A program made the translations under genes and the position numbers. Shown piece after piece: positions 5,435-5,917 of a stretch of DNA of 5,917 bases. The stretch's first letter is position 1. The number at the start of each line of letters is the position of its first letter. The notes under the pieces were generated by a model that saw only the letters and a program-made list of their open reading frames with translations, did not search any database and was not told the DNA's origin. The stretch lies in contig JAESUL010000233.1 in assembly GCA_016763115.1 (NCBI GenBank), positions 1 to 5,917 of the forward strand, given 5' to 3'. This stretch comes from Phycisphaerales bacterium (lineage in GTDB: Bacteria; Planctomycetota; Phycisphaerae; Phycisphaerales; UBA1924).

Positions 5435-5917
5435 GTGGATGAGGGGCACGCCGAGAGTATCTCGTTGGATGCAACGCACCGCCCGCCACCCGGCCCGCGA
5501 AGCTCGGCTATTGACAACAACCTGAATCACGACGAGATTCGCGCAGTGCTTTCGCGTTATGAACTCGATGGTATTCAACGCGTTGATGATCTCCGCGCGG
5601 GCTCTGAACTCTCGCCCAAGGCTGTGGTGCAATGCGGTCGCGGAAAGATGTTGCTCAAGCGCCGAGCCCGCGGATTGGATGTTCCGGGGGTGGTAGCGTT
5701 TACGCACGAGGTTCTCGGCGGGTGCTTGCGCGCCGGGGTGTGCGTGCCGCCGTTGGTGGGGACCGCGGACAATAACTCGATGGTGCAGTTCAATGACCAT
5801 ATCTATGAGCTTTTTGTGTTCATCGAGGGCGGCGGGTACGCACGATGCACGGAACATGCCCGCGGCGCGGGCGGGTTGCTCGCAGAAACACACGGGGTGA
5901 TGGATTCGATCGAGACT
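5435..5917 (+). CDS. Aminoglycoside phosphotransferase/homoserine kinase-like (protein kinase-fold) protein, N-terminal part
   Basis: The frame opens at GTG 5435, 4 bases after the yicC stop, and stays open for 161 codons to the window edge, so the C-terminus is missing. After a proline-rich, probably disordered N-terminus (1-30), the sequence resembles the phosphotransferase enzyme family (APH / SrkA / type II homoserine kinase). KMLLKRR (71-77) would be the nucleotide-binding strand with K75 as the ATP-contacting lysine. VVAFTHEVLGGCLRAGVCVPPL (86-107) matches the helix and strand that follow. DHIYELFVFIEGGGY (121-135) fits the hinge, and GGLLAETHGVMDSI (146-159) the next helix. The catalytic loop and metal-binding Asp lie beyond the window. 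The substrate cannot be told; known relatives phosphorylate small molecules or proteins. It probably forms an operon with yicC. Confidence 0.75.
   Translation, partial: MDEGHAESISLDATHRPPPGPRSSAIDNNLNHDEIRAVLSRYELDGIQRVDDLRAGSELSPKAVVQCGRGKMLLKRRARGLDVPGVVAFTHEVLGGCLRAGVCVPPLVGTADNNSMVQFNDHIYELFVFIEGGGYARCTEHARGAGGLLAETHGVMDSIET

Overview
The window looks like chromosomal DNA from a moderately GC-rich bacterium. The gene content (ATP-type pckA, tpiA-secG, yicC, and a halogenase-type flavoprotein) and the protein style suggest a planctomycete, perhaps of the Phycisphaerae. That placement is an impression from the sequences, not a tested result.

Layout: the window opens with the last 35 codons of an ATP-type phosphoenolpyruvate carboxykinase, closed by a strong intrinsic terminator (134-159). 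A gene-poor stretch of nearly 500 bases follows. It holds short coding-like fragments on both strands and two abutting hairpins, and may be decayed genes. A promoter-like sequence and a good Shine-Dalgarno site then lead into a DinB-superfamily protein (651-1154). Its stop codon directly abuts the stop codon of a convergent 585-residue FAD-dependent, halogenase-type oxidoreductase on the minus strand (1155-2912).

From a 160-base divergent intergenic region, a plus-strand run of housekeeping genes begins: triosephosphate isomerase (tpiA), the SecG translocase subunit, the YicC-family endoribonuclease, and the start of a kinase-fold phosphotransferase that runs off the window end. The yicC stop and the phosphotransferase start are only 4 bases apart, so these two are almost certainly co-transcribed. 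secG and yicC are 52 bases apart. tpiA and secG are about 155 bases apart with no clear terminator between them.

Functionally, pckA and tpiA belong to central carbon metabolism, secG to protein export and yicC to RNA turnover. The DinB protein and the halogenase-like flavoprotein are accessory, with unknown substrates. I do not see a CRISPR array, a tRNA or rRNA, an intact mobile element, or a clear new multi-gene system. The points most worth a second look are the halogenase-like enzyme with a divergent second signature motif, the decayed region at 160-600, the inverted repeat at the tpiA ribosome binding site, and the pairing of yicC with a kinase-fold gene.
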